Shown here: in pieces, positions 30,183 through 40,488 of the stretch
Layout of the letters: the number at the start of each line of letters is the position of its first letter
Numbering within the stretch: position 1 is the first letter of the stretch
Source of the DNA: Agapetus fuscipes
Lineage: Eukaryota; Arthropoda; Insecta; Trichoptera; Glossosomatidae
DNA length: 64,000 nucleotides
NCBI GenBank assembly: GCA_951799405.1
Contig: OX637344.1
Location: 6,696,001-6,760,000, forward strand
Direction of reading: 5' to 3'
The notes under the pieces: generated by a model
Databases searched by the model: none
Seen by the model: the letters and a program-made list of their open reading frames with translations, nothing else
What the model was told of the DNA's origin: nothing
Program-made: the position numbers and the translations under genes

Positions 30183-30496
30183 TAGACCGGTCCGTAGTCC
30201 AGGTGGTAACACTTCGGACTCGTAACTGGAAGGTCGTGGGTTCGAATTCCGGCAGAGCACAAAAAATATACCATTAATATTTTCAAATTTGCTCTTCGCT
30301 GGGTTGAAAAATTCATAAACCTTTACCAAAGACCGGTCATCAAAAGGTCCATCCAACCTTACAACAACTGGGTCTTGCTTGAGAATTGGCGCTTTCTACA
30401 GCGACGACCAAGCTCGCAGAGGGCTTTTGAGGTGTGATTCACACAAAAACAGCGCTCACCAAATAAATCAGCCTAATTTAATTTTTGTTTTTTAAC
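30183..30496 (+). mobile_element. SINE-B carrying a CR1/L2-type LINE tail
   Basis: Complete SINE-B head (GTCCGTAGTCCAGGTGG, B box GGTTCGAATTCC) and body to GACGACCAAGCTCGC. It then switches to GAGGGCTTTTGAGGTGTGAT, AACAGCGCTCACC and AATAAATCAGCCTAATTT, matching the 3' end of the LINE at 18600-19175. Flanked by AACGAT duplications, at 30178 on the left and after the T run on the right. The 3' end and duplication support mobilisation by that LINE type. Confidence 0.88.
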
Positions 30497-30604
30497 GATC
30501 TTAGATTAGTGGTAATTGAACGCTCTATCGGAAAATACCTGGTTGAAATGATACCTTTGAAAGAAAAAAATGGACGTAACAGAATATTCATGTGATCTCA
30601 CCAC

Positions 30605-30842
30605 GAAAGTGTGAAAGGAAAAAGAGGAAAGGGACGACCGAGAAAAGTATGGAGTGATCAGATTGAGGAGATTGTGAAAGAATGGAATATACAAAGTGAG
30701 CGTAAAAGAAGGAAATGCATGAAAAAGGTGATGGATATGAATGAATTGAAAGAGTTATGTCAGGATAGGAAAAAATGGAGGCAACTGTGCAGAGGCTCTG
30801 GCCACCCCTAGCGGAATGGCGACAGAGTTACAGTTACAGTTA
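30605..30842 (+). mobile_element. RTE-b LINE carboxy-terminal fragment, open frame
   Basis: Frame 30611-30811 gives GKRGKGRPRKVWSDQIEEI and RKRRKCMKKV, ending KDRKKW-like (QDRKKWRQLCRGSGHP). The 3' end is CACCCCTAGCGGAATGGCGA and a GTTACA array. Truncated upstream of the WFGH motif. Confidence 0.85.
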
Positions 30843-30862
30843 CGAGTCACGGCGGAGCACAA

Positions 30863-30925
30863 ACATGCAACTAAAACGCAACGCAACTAAACTACGCATT
30901 AAGTGTAACTTCGTGCCTGCGTTTT
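30863..30925 (-). mobile_element. SINE-C 3' fragment
   Basis: Inverse of the SINE-C end: ACGCAACGCAACTAAACTAC and AACTTCGTGCCTGCGTTTTC. Confidence 0.7.
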
Positions 30926-31010
30926 CCCCGAATGAGACCTTCCCTGAAACAGGGGTGTCATTTGCAAAGTGAACCATTTTTTACAGTACGGGTGGTTAGC
31001 CTCAACCTAA
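30926..31010 (-). mobile_element. Fam-A 5' fragment
   Basis: Only the 5' third, inverse: CCTTCCCTGAAACAGGGGTG to TACGGGTGGTTAGCCTCAAC. Fused to a SINE-C fragment on its left. Confidence 0.8.
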
Positions 31011-31359
31011 AAGTAAAAAAATACGAACAAAAAGTACTCGTAAAAGATTGATACGTGGTACCAGATGTATGATAACGTCATTTGTAGCTTGGAGAAGGAA
31101 TTTAATGATGAAATTTTCATTTGTAAAGCCAAAAAAGGCGGGTCCGTGAGAATCACCTGTCAAATGTAATATCATTCATAGGGCAAGATCATCCCACTTT
31201 TGATTTATCGTTTTTTACCTACATACATGCACCTAAAGTACCTGCCTTGCATGTTATTTCGTCACTATGAAAAGAATATGCAATTATAATGAATCCCTTG
31301 AACTGTGAATTAAATGTTCGATGGTAAATTTTAAAGACAAATATCTTGTATTTGTTAGG
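31011..31359. other. Unassigned stretch
   Basis: Nothing recognised. Confidence 0.4.
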
Positions 31360-31475
31360 GTTTGGTGGTTCACACTGTGAAAGTATTTATAAAAAAACAC
31401 AGTTTCAATTCACTTTTTATTTAAAAAAGAAAAGAAAAAAAAAAGTGAATTAAAACTGTGTTTTTTTTACAATTT
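31360..31475 (-). mobile_element. PLE-like palindromic fragment lacking the ribozyme core
   Basis: GGTTTGGTGGTTCACACTGT matches 8587 on. The arms ACACAGTTTCAATTCACTTT and AAGTGAATTAAAACTGTGTT form an inverted repeat around an AAAAGAAAAG centre. The hammerhead core has been lost. Confidence 0.55.
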
Positions 31476-32165
31476 TTTTTTTTTTTTTTTTTTTTTTATA
31501 TTTTCCTTTATTTTCTTAATATTTTTTTACAATACATACAATGTATTTAATTGTTCCCGCAAAGCCGAGGCTTGTCTGCAGGTTACATTACCATATTTAT
31601 AATATTGATTTCTTCTATATGTTTCTTAAATATAATCCTTATACATTAACCTTTAGGTGTTTAAAGTGTGTCTTAATGTTTTTTTTAAATTTATTTATAT
31701 TTTTATCTTCATTTATGCTTTTTGGAAGCTGGTTATATAGTTTAGGGATAACACATGCCAATGTTCTCTTCCCGTAGTAATTTACCTGCCGAGGCTCCCT
31801 CAGCCGCTGTGCCGAAACTAGTCTTGTCACATTTGGGTGCGATATTTTTATTTTGTGCTCATCGTCAAGAAAATGATCCGTCATTATTTTGTATTTGCAT
31901 AGATTTTCCACCGATAAGACGTTGACATAGTTAAATAATATATTGTGATTATCTTTTGCTTCTTTTTTTATTTCTTTTGGAACTATGCATTTTAATATTC
32001 TGATTTGTATGTTCAAGATCCTGTCGATATATGATTTAAAAGTAAGGCCCCATATTCTTAGTCCATAGGTAATAATCGGCTCAACCAACCCCATGTAGAC
32101 CAGTCTTAGCACTGTGTATGGCAGGTATGGTTTTAAATGGTACATGTTCAGAAGGCATATCCTTA
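31476..32165 (-). mobile_element. Non-LTR retrotransposon (Jockey/CR1 group), reverse transcriptase C-terminus
   Basis: Minus-strand frame 32145-31639 encodes 168 residues. It begins in the end of the reverse transcriptase (LRLVYMGLVEPIITYGLRIW) and finishes with LPKSINEDKNINKFKKNIKT, the usual end of CR1/Jockey-group polyproteins. About 160 bases of 3' region lead to a long T run at 31471-31497 on the plus strand, that is, a poly(A) tail on the element strand. The frame is uninterrupted, so the copy is fairly young, but it is 5'-truncated. It abuts Fam-A at 32172. Confidence 0.85.
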
Positions 32166-32171
32166 GCTTGA

Positions 32172-32432
32172 TCTAATCTAATCTAATCTAATCTAAGCTG
32201 CAAAGATATATATCATTTAAGATTTATATTAAATGCATTCCCACAAGCAGACATGTATAATTTCGCGCTATCACATGCCGCATGTGGACCTACAATATAA
32301 AAACCCAATCTCAAATGAACATAAGCTCTGCCACTCTTGCCGTCCTTCCCTGAAACAGGGGTGAAATTGGCAAAGTGAACCATTTTTTACAGTATGGGTG
32401 GTCAGCCGCATACCAACCTATAAATCAAGGAA
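32172..32432 (-). mobile_element. Fam-A copy, full length
   Basis: Minus-strand copy whose tail is a clear TCTAATCTAATCTAATCTAA array (TTAGA on the element strand). It ends at ACCTATAAATCAAGGA, the common boundary. Confidence 0.92.
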
Positions 32433-32668
32433 CTGCCGTTACAATAAGCAAACCGTGTGAGTGCAAGCGCAGTCACAAGGATGCAGTATCCAAAGTAAAC
32501 TTAACAGAATTTACATTTTAGTTTACTTTACTGAACATGTACCAAATGTACAGAACATGTAACAAATACTGGATGCTTAGAGTGAGTAGAGTACTTGATA
32601 ATAAATAAATATCTTGTACTGCCATGTAAGTATGCACCTCAAGAATATTGCAAACGAAGATTCATGCA

Positions 32669-33013
32669 GTGTTATTCACAAAACATTTCGCCACCGCTGA
32701 TTCGCTGATTTGAAAAATTAATATACAACATTTTATTATTTGTAACTTATCATACTAAGTGAATTAATTATAAGGAGGTGCTCGTAAAAAAAACTTCTAA
32801 GCTATAGGATTTTTACACTCTTTTTAGTGTAGAAAATAGGAAAAAATGTGAATTTATCTGAGAAAACCATGTTAGCTAAATGTGTCACTTATTCAGTTTT
32901 ACCTTTAAGTTATCGATCTGATCCAACAGCTTATCCGTGATTCATCGTTTTATGAGTGTGGAAAATTTGCGTTAAGTGGCGGTTGAGCCACGAATTTGCT
33001 GTGTGTGAATAAC
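32669..33013. mobile_element. MITE-6-like element
   Basis: Left end GTGTTATTCACAAAACATTT; right end GCTGTGTGTGAATAAC is its inverse. The right half (GGCGGTTGAGCC, ATTCATCGTTTTATGAGTGT) matches 7530-7590. The middle contains a dispersed repeat shared with 3745-3845. Confidence 0.6.
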
Positions 33014-33740
33014 TCCGATAACTGTCAGCTAGTCAGCCACATAGAACCGCGTTTTTACTGTTTATATTTGTATCGTATGTTTTCTTGCTTTCTCCATGTG
33101 TTTTGGTATTAATTATTAAACACGACATGAAGTATTTTTATGCTTATTTTTATTCAAATTTACCGAGCAAAACAATGTTATCCCAAAACAAAGCAATGAT
33201 AAATGTATGCACCTAAGCGTCTTTTTATTTCTAGAGAGACTTATTATTACACTAACACAGACACACACAACTACTCACATTCGTAACAATATATTTACTT
33301 TTAAGTAATTTCCAGTCCACTTTATTATACGTTAATGAAGTTGACACACAGATATGAAATTTTAAATTTAGCTTATGATTAGATAGGCCCATTTTTGTAG
33401 CGTTTAACCTTTTTAATTCATTGACTTGCATTTAGAAATTAAACTATAAAAACGAGTGTACAAAAATGATCATGTTAACAACCACTGTGCACTCGTCTTG
33501 GCAATATTTTCAGTGGGCGATGACTGACATCATCGACATTTGGATTGACAATTCGCATACCAGCTGAAAAGAATATTCAGCTTTATTTATGTGGAGTTCG
33601 CGGATGCAAATTGAAACTTTACATTGCCAAGGTGGAATACTTCACCAAATGTTTTTTTTGGTACGAAAACGAGTGGAAAATTATAAGAAAGATGATGAGT
33701 TCAAGGACATTGTGCTGAAAGCATTTTACCATCTGTAAAT
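33014..33740. other. Unassigned AT-rich stretch
   Basis: No gene or classifiable repeat seen. ACACAGACACACACAAC is a short simple-sequence run. Confidence 0.4.
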
Positions 33741-34510
33741 GTGGTATTTCTTATTACAACTATACATGAAAAATGGACAGAAACGTAAGCTTTAGTCTAA
33801 ACTTATTTTCACTCAGATGGAATATATAAACCGAGAAGGAGATCTCTTTGAGCAAAGTCATTGTTCTAAATACAGGCAGGTTAGTTCTGCATCTTGGAAG
33901 TAACAATAGGCTATGCTCAAATAGTCTGAAATAATTTTCTGGAACACACAGACAAATTTCTTCCAGGATATTCAATTTTCATGTACGAAGCAAATAAATG
34001 ACCCATCAGAAGTCTATTTGATTTTGCTTCCAGACTAGTAAAACCAGAGTACAAACACACTTGGATATAGCCAAGGATAATACCCATACGTTCTCATGTA
34101 TAGGATCGAAATATTTTTTCTGTGACCTCTCCAGTATGAGAACATACCTGGCAGTTGGCACTATGACGGTCCAAACAAATGATCTATATTCAAGCTTGCT
34201 CCGCTCCAGTGCACAAATGTCCTACTGCTATTCTGAATGACTGCCTTGCCACGAGTGTCCTCAGTATGGGAACAAAAACTCAGTTTAATATCAAAGACTA
34301 CTGCAAAATCTTTAACAGATAACGCACTATGACAACCCATAGTGTATTTGAGAAAGATCAACTAGTAGCTCTTGTATAAGTCATGACATTGCAGGTCTTA
34401 TGATAATTGATATGGTTTGGCCAAAATGCATGAACTTATCTAAATTTAGACTACAATATATCCTTGACCAGGTCAAGTGGAGCTCGTATTGAGACATGGT
34501 TTCACTATTA
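33741..34510 (-). mobile_element. Jockey-group LINE relic, thumb region
   Basis: Minus-strand translation in pieces: a LNLDKFMHFG segment (end of the palm, as in LNVDKCK), then SVKDFAVVFDIKLSFCSHTE, matching the family block SVKDLGVxFDxKLxFxxHI, then YGYYPWLYPSVFVL and the segment ENYFRLFEHS. The order fits the reverse transcriptase carboxy region of Jockey-type elements. Several stops and shifts break it, so it is an old pseudogene. Confidence 0.65.
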
Positions 34511-34735
34511 AGATGATTGCTTGTGGACGACGTTTTGTGTTGTTTGTATAGCGCCTACCTACAATAAACGTGCATATGCGACTCTGAGATGAATAACATT
34601 CGTCGTCACCGCTTGGTGATCACGTTGAAGCTGTAGGTAAGAGTATTCACCTGGGATTGAATCCAAACAGTGTCTGAAAAAATAATAGTTTTGCCGAGTT
34701 TTGACAGCTTTCACAAGAAAGAGAATCACGAAAAT

Positions 34736-34898
34736 AACGCAACTAAGCTGCACATATTAAACTGGCAAGTCCTTACCGAGCTGTTGTTAAAAATATATTA
34801 TATGGCGAGTGTACCTACCCTATTTATTTTCACAAGTAAGGCGAGGGAGCTAGCTGTATGCCTGTATGCCAACAACTTCACTTGGAGTGGGGATATCA
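34736..34898 (-). mobile_element. SINE-C 3' half
   Basis: Inverse of the SINE-C 3' half: ACGCAACTAAGCTGCACATA, CCCTATTTATTTTCAC, AACAACTTCACTTGGAGTGG. Confidence 0.7.
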
Positions 34899-35192
34899 TC
34901 GAATAAATCAGCGTAAATGCCAAGTATTAGTATGAACGGGTTTTGTGAATGAGAGAATCAAATCATGAGTTGAAATGTCTAATCTTCCCACAAATGTCTC
35001 GGCATTCCTTGCGGTTTCCCTAATGAGCTCCTTGAGGGATATATTGGTAGTTAGTATGCGTGAGCTGTGATCAAATGCAGCTTGTGGGAACAAATGCTCG
35101 TGAGAGGAGGCGAAAACAGCGCAGACGCAAATAGCCAAAGGTGGGTGACCTTATGTGGTATTCAGAGATAGTGATGGACTAAGCACTCACAG

Positions 35193-35293
35193 TGTTATTC
35201 AGAAAACATTGGTAGCTGATACATGGATCATCATTTTTTTTTGCAGTATGGAAAGTAATGTTTTGGTTTGCTGGTGTAAATAACACAGTGTGA
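35193..35293 (+). mobile_element. MITE-6 fragment
   Basis: CAGTGTTATTCAGAAAACAT, GCTGATACATGGATCATCAT, and the opposite end GTAAATAACACAGTG give an element of about 100 bp with inverted ends. Confidence 0.55.
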
Positions 35294-35295
35294 CA

Positions 35296-35595
35296 ACTAC
35301 AGAGAGCCCGATGTGATGAGCTCCGTCAAAGTAGGACGCCTGCAATGGGTTGATCACATGACTAGAATGAAAGCCGCCAACCCCATTAAGCGCCTAACAT
35401 TCTCAGCGCCACAAGACCCAAGGAGATCAGGAAGGCCAAAAATGATATGGATGGACAGTGTTAATGCAGCTATCATGCAGCTATCATGCAGCTAAGGCTG
35501 ACATATGTAGCTGGAGGGCAAAGGCTTTAGTGGAGGAGAATGTTGGGTTAAGCCAAGGCCCACCCAAGGCTGTTTATCTTATGATGGCGATGATG
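35296..35595 (+). mobile_element. LINE carboxy-terminal fragment, RTE-like
   Basis: SSVKVGRLQWVDHMTRM and RRSGRPKMIWMDSVNAAI give the usual GHxxRM / GRPxxRWxD pattern of RTE-like carboxy ends. A short AGCTATCATGC duplication at 35470-35492 shifts the frame. The 3' end is a GATGGCGATGATGA microsatellite-like tail. Confidence 0.7.
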
Positions 35596-35599
35596 AATA

Positions 35600-35915
35600 T
35601 CGTTATGCAAGACCTATTATGTTTTATAGTGTAGAAGCCAGACAAGAAACCAAAGGACTAATCAGAGCATGCGAAATCAGAGTTTTCTTAGAATGATCAC
35701 AGGAAAAAACATAATAATTGCATCCGCAACGACCACGTACAAAAAGCTACGAAATTACTCGACAAAAGACTCACACACATGGTAGCTAATAAGATGCTAA
35801 TAGTAATAGGTCAACACCCAGTTGGAAAATCCCCTAAAAGGTGTAAACATAGCTGGACGCTGTCATCTCTGGATCCATGAGCTGATTTGAAGTTGTCTTG
35901 GGAATCATAGATCGA
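35600..35915 (+). mobile_element. LINE relic, reverse transcriptase C-terminus
   Basis: Across frames: GLIRACEIRVFLRMITGK, a region resembling RNDHVQKATK, and PVGKSPKRCKHSWT. These echo the RxxRxIxG, RNExVRK and GRPPKRWxxSW blocks of insect non-LTR polyproteins. No continuous frame survives. Confidence 0.5.
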
Positions 35916-36239
35916 AAGATCTTAATCAAGAAGAAGATGAGGAATAATGCCGTATGTTCCCAACCACAGATCATTCCCAACATCCTGAATACGTCTTGGA
36001 ATTTTGCAACGTTCTCTGTTTATATAAGAAGCGCTCGTATGATTTTTATTTGCCGCAAGAAGCAGAAATTTATTTAAAATTTGAATAAAGACATGTATTT
36101 TATGATTTCTTAAAAACAGATGCAATCATTAATCGAAACGGATTACGTAAATAAATGATGGAAGTTTATAGAAAAAAACTGCATCACTATTTTAATTTTG
36201 GAGTAAAATAGATCTTGCTACATTCACATACATAATTTT
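35916..36239. other. Unassigned stretch
   Basis: Nothing recognised. Confidence 0.4.
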
Positions 36240-36520
36240 GAAACCGATCATGGTGAAGTGGTTATAGCCTCAGTTTTATGATAAAAAGGTAGCGGGTTCA
36301 ATTAATTCTTAGCAGAAGAAATTTTTCAAAAGTGGCCTGTGTACGTATTTTGCCAAAAAACTGCTTTTCCAAGGAGGTCACTATGCTTCATCAGCCCTAC
36401 GGCAACTAGGTCTTGCTTAGTCTTTGCTAAATAGTTATGTATGAATGAGTTCGGAGAGGACCTTTAAGATGTGATTCACACGAAAACAGCGGTGGATAAA
36501 CATTAATAAATATAATGTGT
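36240..36520 (+). mobile_element. Diverged SINE-B with LINE-type tail
   Basis: tRNA-like start ATCATGGTGAAGTGGTTATA and GGGTTCAATTAATTC, body AGCCCTACGGCAACTAGGTC, then TTTAAGATGTGATTCACACG and AAACAGCGGTG. Same head-to-tail arrangement as 30183 but older or a sister family. Confidence 0.7.
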
Positions 36521-36734
36521 TTATTTACGTTTTATGCGTTGGAGTGGAAAGTGAAATTACATTTGTCTGAATATCCAAGAATTTTGGCAAACGCAAGAAA
36601 ATCTTAAGTTATTCTCGCGCATAATGGATGGAAATAATATCCATTACGTTCCAAACAGATGTACAAGTATTGTGTTCAAATTTCCCAGAAAATTTTCATT
36701 TTCATCGACGCAATAAATGTTTTTACAAGCAACA

Positions 36735-36795
36735 ACAACAGTTCTTGTAACTGTATCTCTTTCGCGATTCTGCTAGGGGTGGACAGAGTTTCCGT
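36735..36795 (-). mobile_element. RTE-b LINE 3' tail
   Basis: TTGTAACTGTATCTC and CTGCTAGGGGTGGACAGAG are the inverse of the RTE-b 3' end (CCACCCCTAGCxGAATxGCGA plus a GTTACA tail). Confidence 0.65.
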
Positions 36796-37390
36796 TCAGT
36801 TGCCTCAATTTCTGTTAATCTTTAAATAGCTCTTTCCAATCATTCAGATTGTCTTCTTTTACATTCACTCTCTCTGTACAAGTATATCCCATTCTCTTAC
36901 AATTTAAAAATTCTTATTGGTACTTATTTTTATTTATTAACATGAGATTCGAAGCATTTCTCGGTAGACCACACGTGTAGTTTGATAAAATTTTATCGAT
37001 TGTTTTGAATCCTTGAGTGAAAATGAAATCTCTTATGTAAGATTGATATCATAATTCTGAGAATGTTGTGACTTCAGACTGATATGATTTATCTTTTGAT
37101 TAAACGCCCTTTGGACTGAAATTTTTATTGGCTTAATATATTCTTCGTCTTCTTAATGTTTCTATCTGTGGTTAACAAAAAAAAATCATATCGGCTCATG
37201 GATCCTGAGATGACGACGTACATCTATAAGTAGGGACAGGTACACTCTGAGTTAAGGCATGATGTGATATCGGTAAGAGATTGCGGTACAAACATTAAAA
37301 AGATCATGTTATGAGATTGAAGATTGAAGGTGGAATATGGGTGAGAAGTGAGAAGCTTTCCTGGCTTAAAAATAATCAAGAAAGGATAAG
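36796..37390. other. Unassigned stretch
   Basis: AT-rich, no gene or repeat recognised. Confidence 0.4.
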
Positions 37391-37713
37391 GACCGGTCCG
37401 TAGCTCAGTGGTAACACTGCGGACTCTGAATGAGAAGGTTGTGGGTTCGAATCCCAGTGGAGCACAAAAATATACCATTTATATTTTCAAATTTACTCTT
37501 CGCTGGGTTGAAAAATTCATAAACCTTTATCAATGACCGGTCACCAAAGGTCAATCCAGCCTTACAGCAACTGGGTCTTGCTTGAATATCGGCGCTTTGT
37601 AGCGACGACCAAGCTCGTACACCTCTGCGGCACTACAACAAGTGTCATAGACCCCTAGAGTTTCTAGAATCGAGGGAGTCTCCCGCACAGGATTTCTTAA
37701 ACAGCAAAAAAAA
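37391..37713 (+). mobile_element. SINE-B with poly(A), best preserved copy
   Basis: Perfect A box TAGCTCAGTGG and perfect B box GGTTCGAATCC, spaced as in a tRNA gene, so it could be transcribed by RNA polymerase III. Body CTCTTCGCTGGGTTG, CAGCCTTACAGCAACTGGG, GTAGCGACGACCAAGCTCG. It ends GGATTTCTTAAACAGCAAAA. Flanking AAAGGATAAG / AAAGGATCAG look like target duplications. Confidence 0.93.
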
Positions 37714-37808
37714 GGATCAGAAGTGTAGAGGAGCTGTTTCGCGCTACCCAAGACAGCGAGGCCTGAGACACATGCAATCATATTTATTTGTTTACTTTTT
37801 GTTCACAG

Positions 37809-37914
37809 GGTACCGGTAGCCGCATTTGGAGAGGATTTACTGAGGAATGTGATACACACTGAAAATGTTTACCGCCGCAAGCATAGAGATCGACACAGTC
37901 ACAGGTATTTGAAG
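37809..37914 (+). CDS. Candidate internal coding exon, function unknown
   Basis: A T-rich tract ending TTTTTGTTCACAG (to 37808) precedes, and the consensus donor AAG/GTAAGA follows at 37914/37915. The 106 bases carry one leftover base and then 35 open codons. The translation begins VPVAAFGEDLL, has a central HTENVY, and ends with a strongly basic run (RRKHRDRHSHR) and YLK. The other two frames close early. The segment is not part of any repeat I can see. I do not recognise the protein; the basic run could be a processing site, a nuclear signal or a heparin-binding patch. Chance remains possible. Confidence 0.42.
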
Positions 37915-38011
37915 GTAAGACCACATTAAAATATCTAAAAAATACTTCGTCTTTTCCCTATTCCGACGTTGTCCTATAAATTTCCTTAATATTTATTTGG
38001 CTAAGAGGTTG

Positions 38012-38355
38012 GTAGGTAATAAAGTATGAGATCGACCTCGAGTACTGTAAAAATGGTTCATTTTTGTCAATACCACTTCAGTTTTAGAGAAAAGCGGTAG
38101 ATCTCTTCATTTGACTCTTGGTTTTCTTTTTTTGGCATTTGTAAGCGCAAATTATCACGTGCTGTTTATGCTTACCATTTTCTATGTAAATTACAATCAT
38201 CGTGTTAGACCTGTGTTACAACAGTGTTGAAGAATAATTTGTTACTTCTTAATATCTTAATGAAATGCAAAAAGGATTTTCAGTGTCAATACACAATCCA
38301 TTAAAATTCTAATCATAAATGTTAAGATTTTGCAATTTAGATCAAAGGTTATTAT
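38012..38355 (+). mobile_element. Fam-A copy, old and interrupted
   Basis: ACTGTAAAAATGGTTCATTT, TTAGAGAAAAGCGGTAGA and GTAAGCGCAAATTATCACGT mark the body. After foreign sequence, GATTTTGCAATTTAGATCAA near 38325 looks like its tail. Confidence 0.6.
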
Positions 38356-38569
38356 TAGAGATATCATATTATAATACACTAGCTCTTTCTGGACCACCTA
38401 TGGAAACCAGAAAATTATACCTTTCGAAGCGAAAATTAGTATTTATCCAGGCTGGCGTTTAATGGAGAAATTGACTTTGAAATGAGGTATAATAATTATT
38501 ATGGCGTTTGCAATTTACATGATGGGCGGATTTTAATTAAAGCTGTAATGCGTTGTTTGTGTCTTGTCA

Positions 38570-38730
38570 TACTAGACAGCATCCTGAAACTCCCCTCGAT
38601 TGCGTAAATCGAAAATGTATAGAATATACGACGGCACTCCCAGCAAGGGCCTTAGTTTTCATACATTTTTTTAGATTTACGCGGTCGCGGGGAGCTTGTT
38701 TTATACTCGGGGTACTTGTATGTGTCTACC
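38570..38730. mobile_element. MITE-4 copy
   Basis: Inner inverted arms CTCCCCTCGATTGCGTAAAT and ATTTACGCGGTCGCGGGGAG surround ACATTTT-type sequence. The right end is TTTTATACTCGGGGTACTT. The left terminal repeat is decayed. Confidence 0.65.
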
Positions 38731-39029
38731 TGCATGTAAGTGTAATGTTATGCATTTTATTCTATGAAACATTCATGGAAATGTAATTTATATACACGTG
38801 GTACGAAAAGGCACGATTACAGGGTGTGACTAATGCAAAGTTACGATTTTAAAATAAAATCTGAATATTGTAACTGTATGAATTATCAAACTTAGAAATG
38901 CATGTAAGTTAATAAAATATACAAGGAAAATGTACAATCGTATAAAGTTTCTCAAGAATAGCATTTTATGAAAACAGTGAACTAGCAAAACGTATACTTT
39001 TTATTGCTACGAGGGATTCTTGAGTTCAT

Positions 39030-39290
39030 TCTTTGACTTATAGATTGGTATGAGAATGACCACCTATACTGTAAACAATGGTTCACTTTGCCAATGACAT
39101 CCCTGTTTCAGGGAAGGTCGGCAAAAGTTGCAGGGCTTATGTTCATTTGAGGTTCGGATTTTAATTTGTAAATACACATGCAGTATTTGTAAGCGCGAAC
39201 TTATACGTGCCTGTTTGTGGGCATGCATTTAATTTGAATTTTAAATGTTAATGTATCTCTTTGCAACTCTGATTATGAATTATAGATTAT
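39030..39290 (+). mobile_element. Fam-A copy, full length
   Basis: TTCTTTGACTTATAGATTGG start, CCTGTTTCAGGGAAGGTCGG, GCGAACTTATACGTGCCTG, and end GATTATGAATTATAGATTAT. Confidence 0.88.
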
Positions 39291-39774
39291 AGGATAAAAT
39301 GAATGGATGTTATAAACCATGGTTTTGGAAGAAATACTTTAGACAATAAAATGTGACACCATACGGTCGGCTTGCTAAGAAAAAGGCTAACAAATATTCT
39401 GTTTCTGGTTGTTAGCTACCGCAGTCCAACATAAGTGTGGAGTTTGCCCGAGGGAAAAAATCCTAACTAAAATTGTGCTCAGTCCATGAAAATTTAAAAC
39501 AGCTGAAAGCTTCGGTTCAACGCATCTTATAAATAGGGACTGGAAAATAGTGGTGTTATTTTTTAGGAAATTCGCGTTATTTTTTTGTGAAATTCGCGTT
39601 ATTTTTGATCAAAAACAGGGAAATTCGCGTTATTTTTCATGATAAACGGGGAGATTCGGTATAATTTTTAGGGTTGATTTGATCAAAATAAAGGTTTATA
39701 TAATTGCAAAACAAAATATGTTACTAATATTTACAATTTATTATGTAAACAACAATATGTACCTTCAAAAACAA

Positions 39775-39900
39775 TGAATAAACAACATCTGAATCAATAC
39801 GAGAATCTGCAACCGAAGATGGTGGAAGTACCCACCGAAAACGTTTTTGCAATAAAAAATACTCAAGTGGTAGGTACAAAACAATGTTTTTTAATTTTAG
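39775..39900 (+). mobile_element. PLE-like fragment inside hAT-like element
   Basis: Hammerhead-like core plus the downstream AAAAATACTCAAGTGGTAGG and a T-rich tail. Confidence 0.45.
39808..39851 (+). ncRNA. Hammerhead-ribozyme-like motif with long stem II
   Basis: Stem I TGCAA 39808-39812 with TTGCA 39847-39851 (five perfect pairs). Core CCGAAGA at 39813-39819, with C in place of the usual U at the second position. Stem II GGTGG/CCACC (39821-39825 with 39832-39836). GAAAACGTTT follows. Stem sequences differ wholly from the other copies yet pair fully. Confidence 0.5.
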
Positions 39901-40225
39901 TTTCTTAAAAAAAATATTATTTTTTTAAATAATCCGTTTTTACAAAAAACACCATTGATTGAAAAAAGTATTAATATTTCAATGACACTCCGAATACCCT
40001 CCAAATATCCTTTTAAAATATTTAATTTTTGTGCATTTAGTCTCTAGATGAGGATTATCTAATTTTTCAAGGGATGTTGGCTTTTATGAAAGTTTCAAGT
40101 TGTGCTCTTGGCTAATCCAGCAACAGCTTCACTCCTTGAAGTTTTTTCCTTCATTGATGTCACGATTCAAGTCTGCTTGGATGATCCAGGACAGTTCTGC
40201 TTATCATTATTTTTTTAAATAAAAT

Positions 40226-40488
40226 AGATTTGTGAATAGGAATTCAATTCACCAACCTACTCTGCCTGGCCAGATACAGGTATTAATATCATTAATTAAT
40301 AGTTCATTATTGTTTATTTTAATGAATTATTCATTTATAATTACCCAATTACATCTGTTGAACAAGGGTCAAATTTATGGTCAAATAACCCAGGCGGGGA
40401 TCGAACCCCGCGTCTAGCGTTCTAGCGTGTTTAAACGTTGAAAGATCAGCCCACTTGGCCCTCTCGGTTATAACACCGACCAATTTTC
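40226..40488 (-). mobile_element. SINE-E copy nested in hAT-like element
   Basis: Minus strand: GTCGGTGTTATAACCGAGAG head, B box GGTTCGATCCCCGC, ACCCTTGTTCAACAGATG, and 3' end CTGGCCAGGCAGAGTAGG. Confidence 0.87.

Noticed and set aside
37391..37465. Possible tRNA gene
   Set aside because: A and B boxes are perfect, but the arms do not fold into a full tRNA and the same head occurs many times with a SINE body attached.
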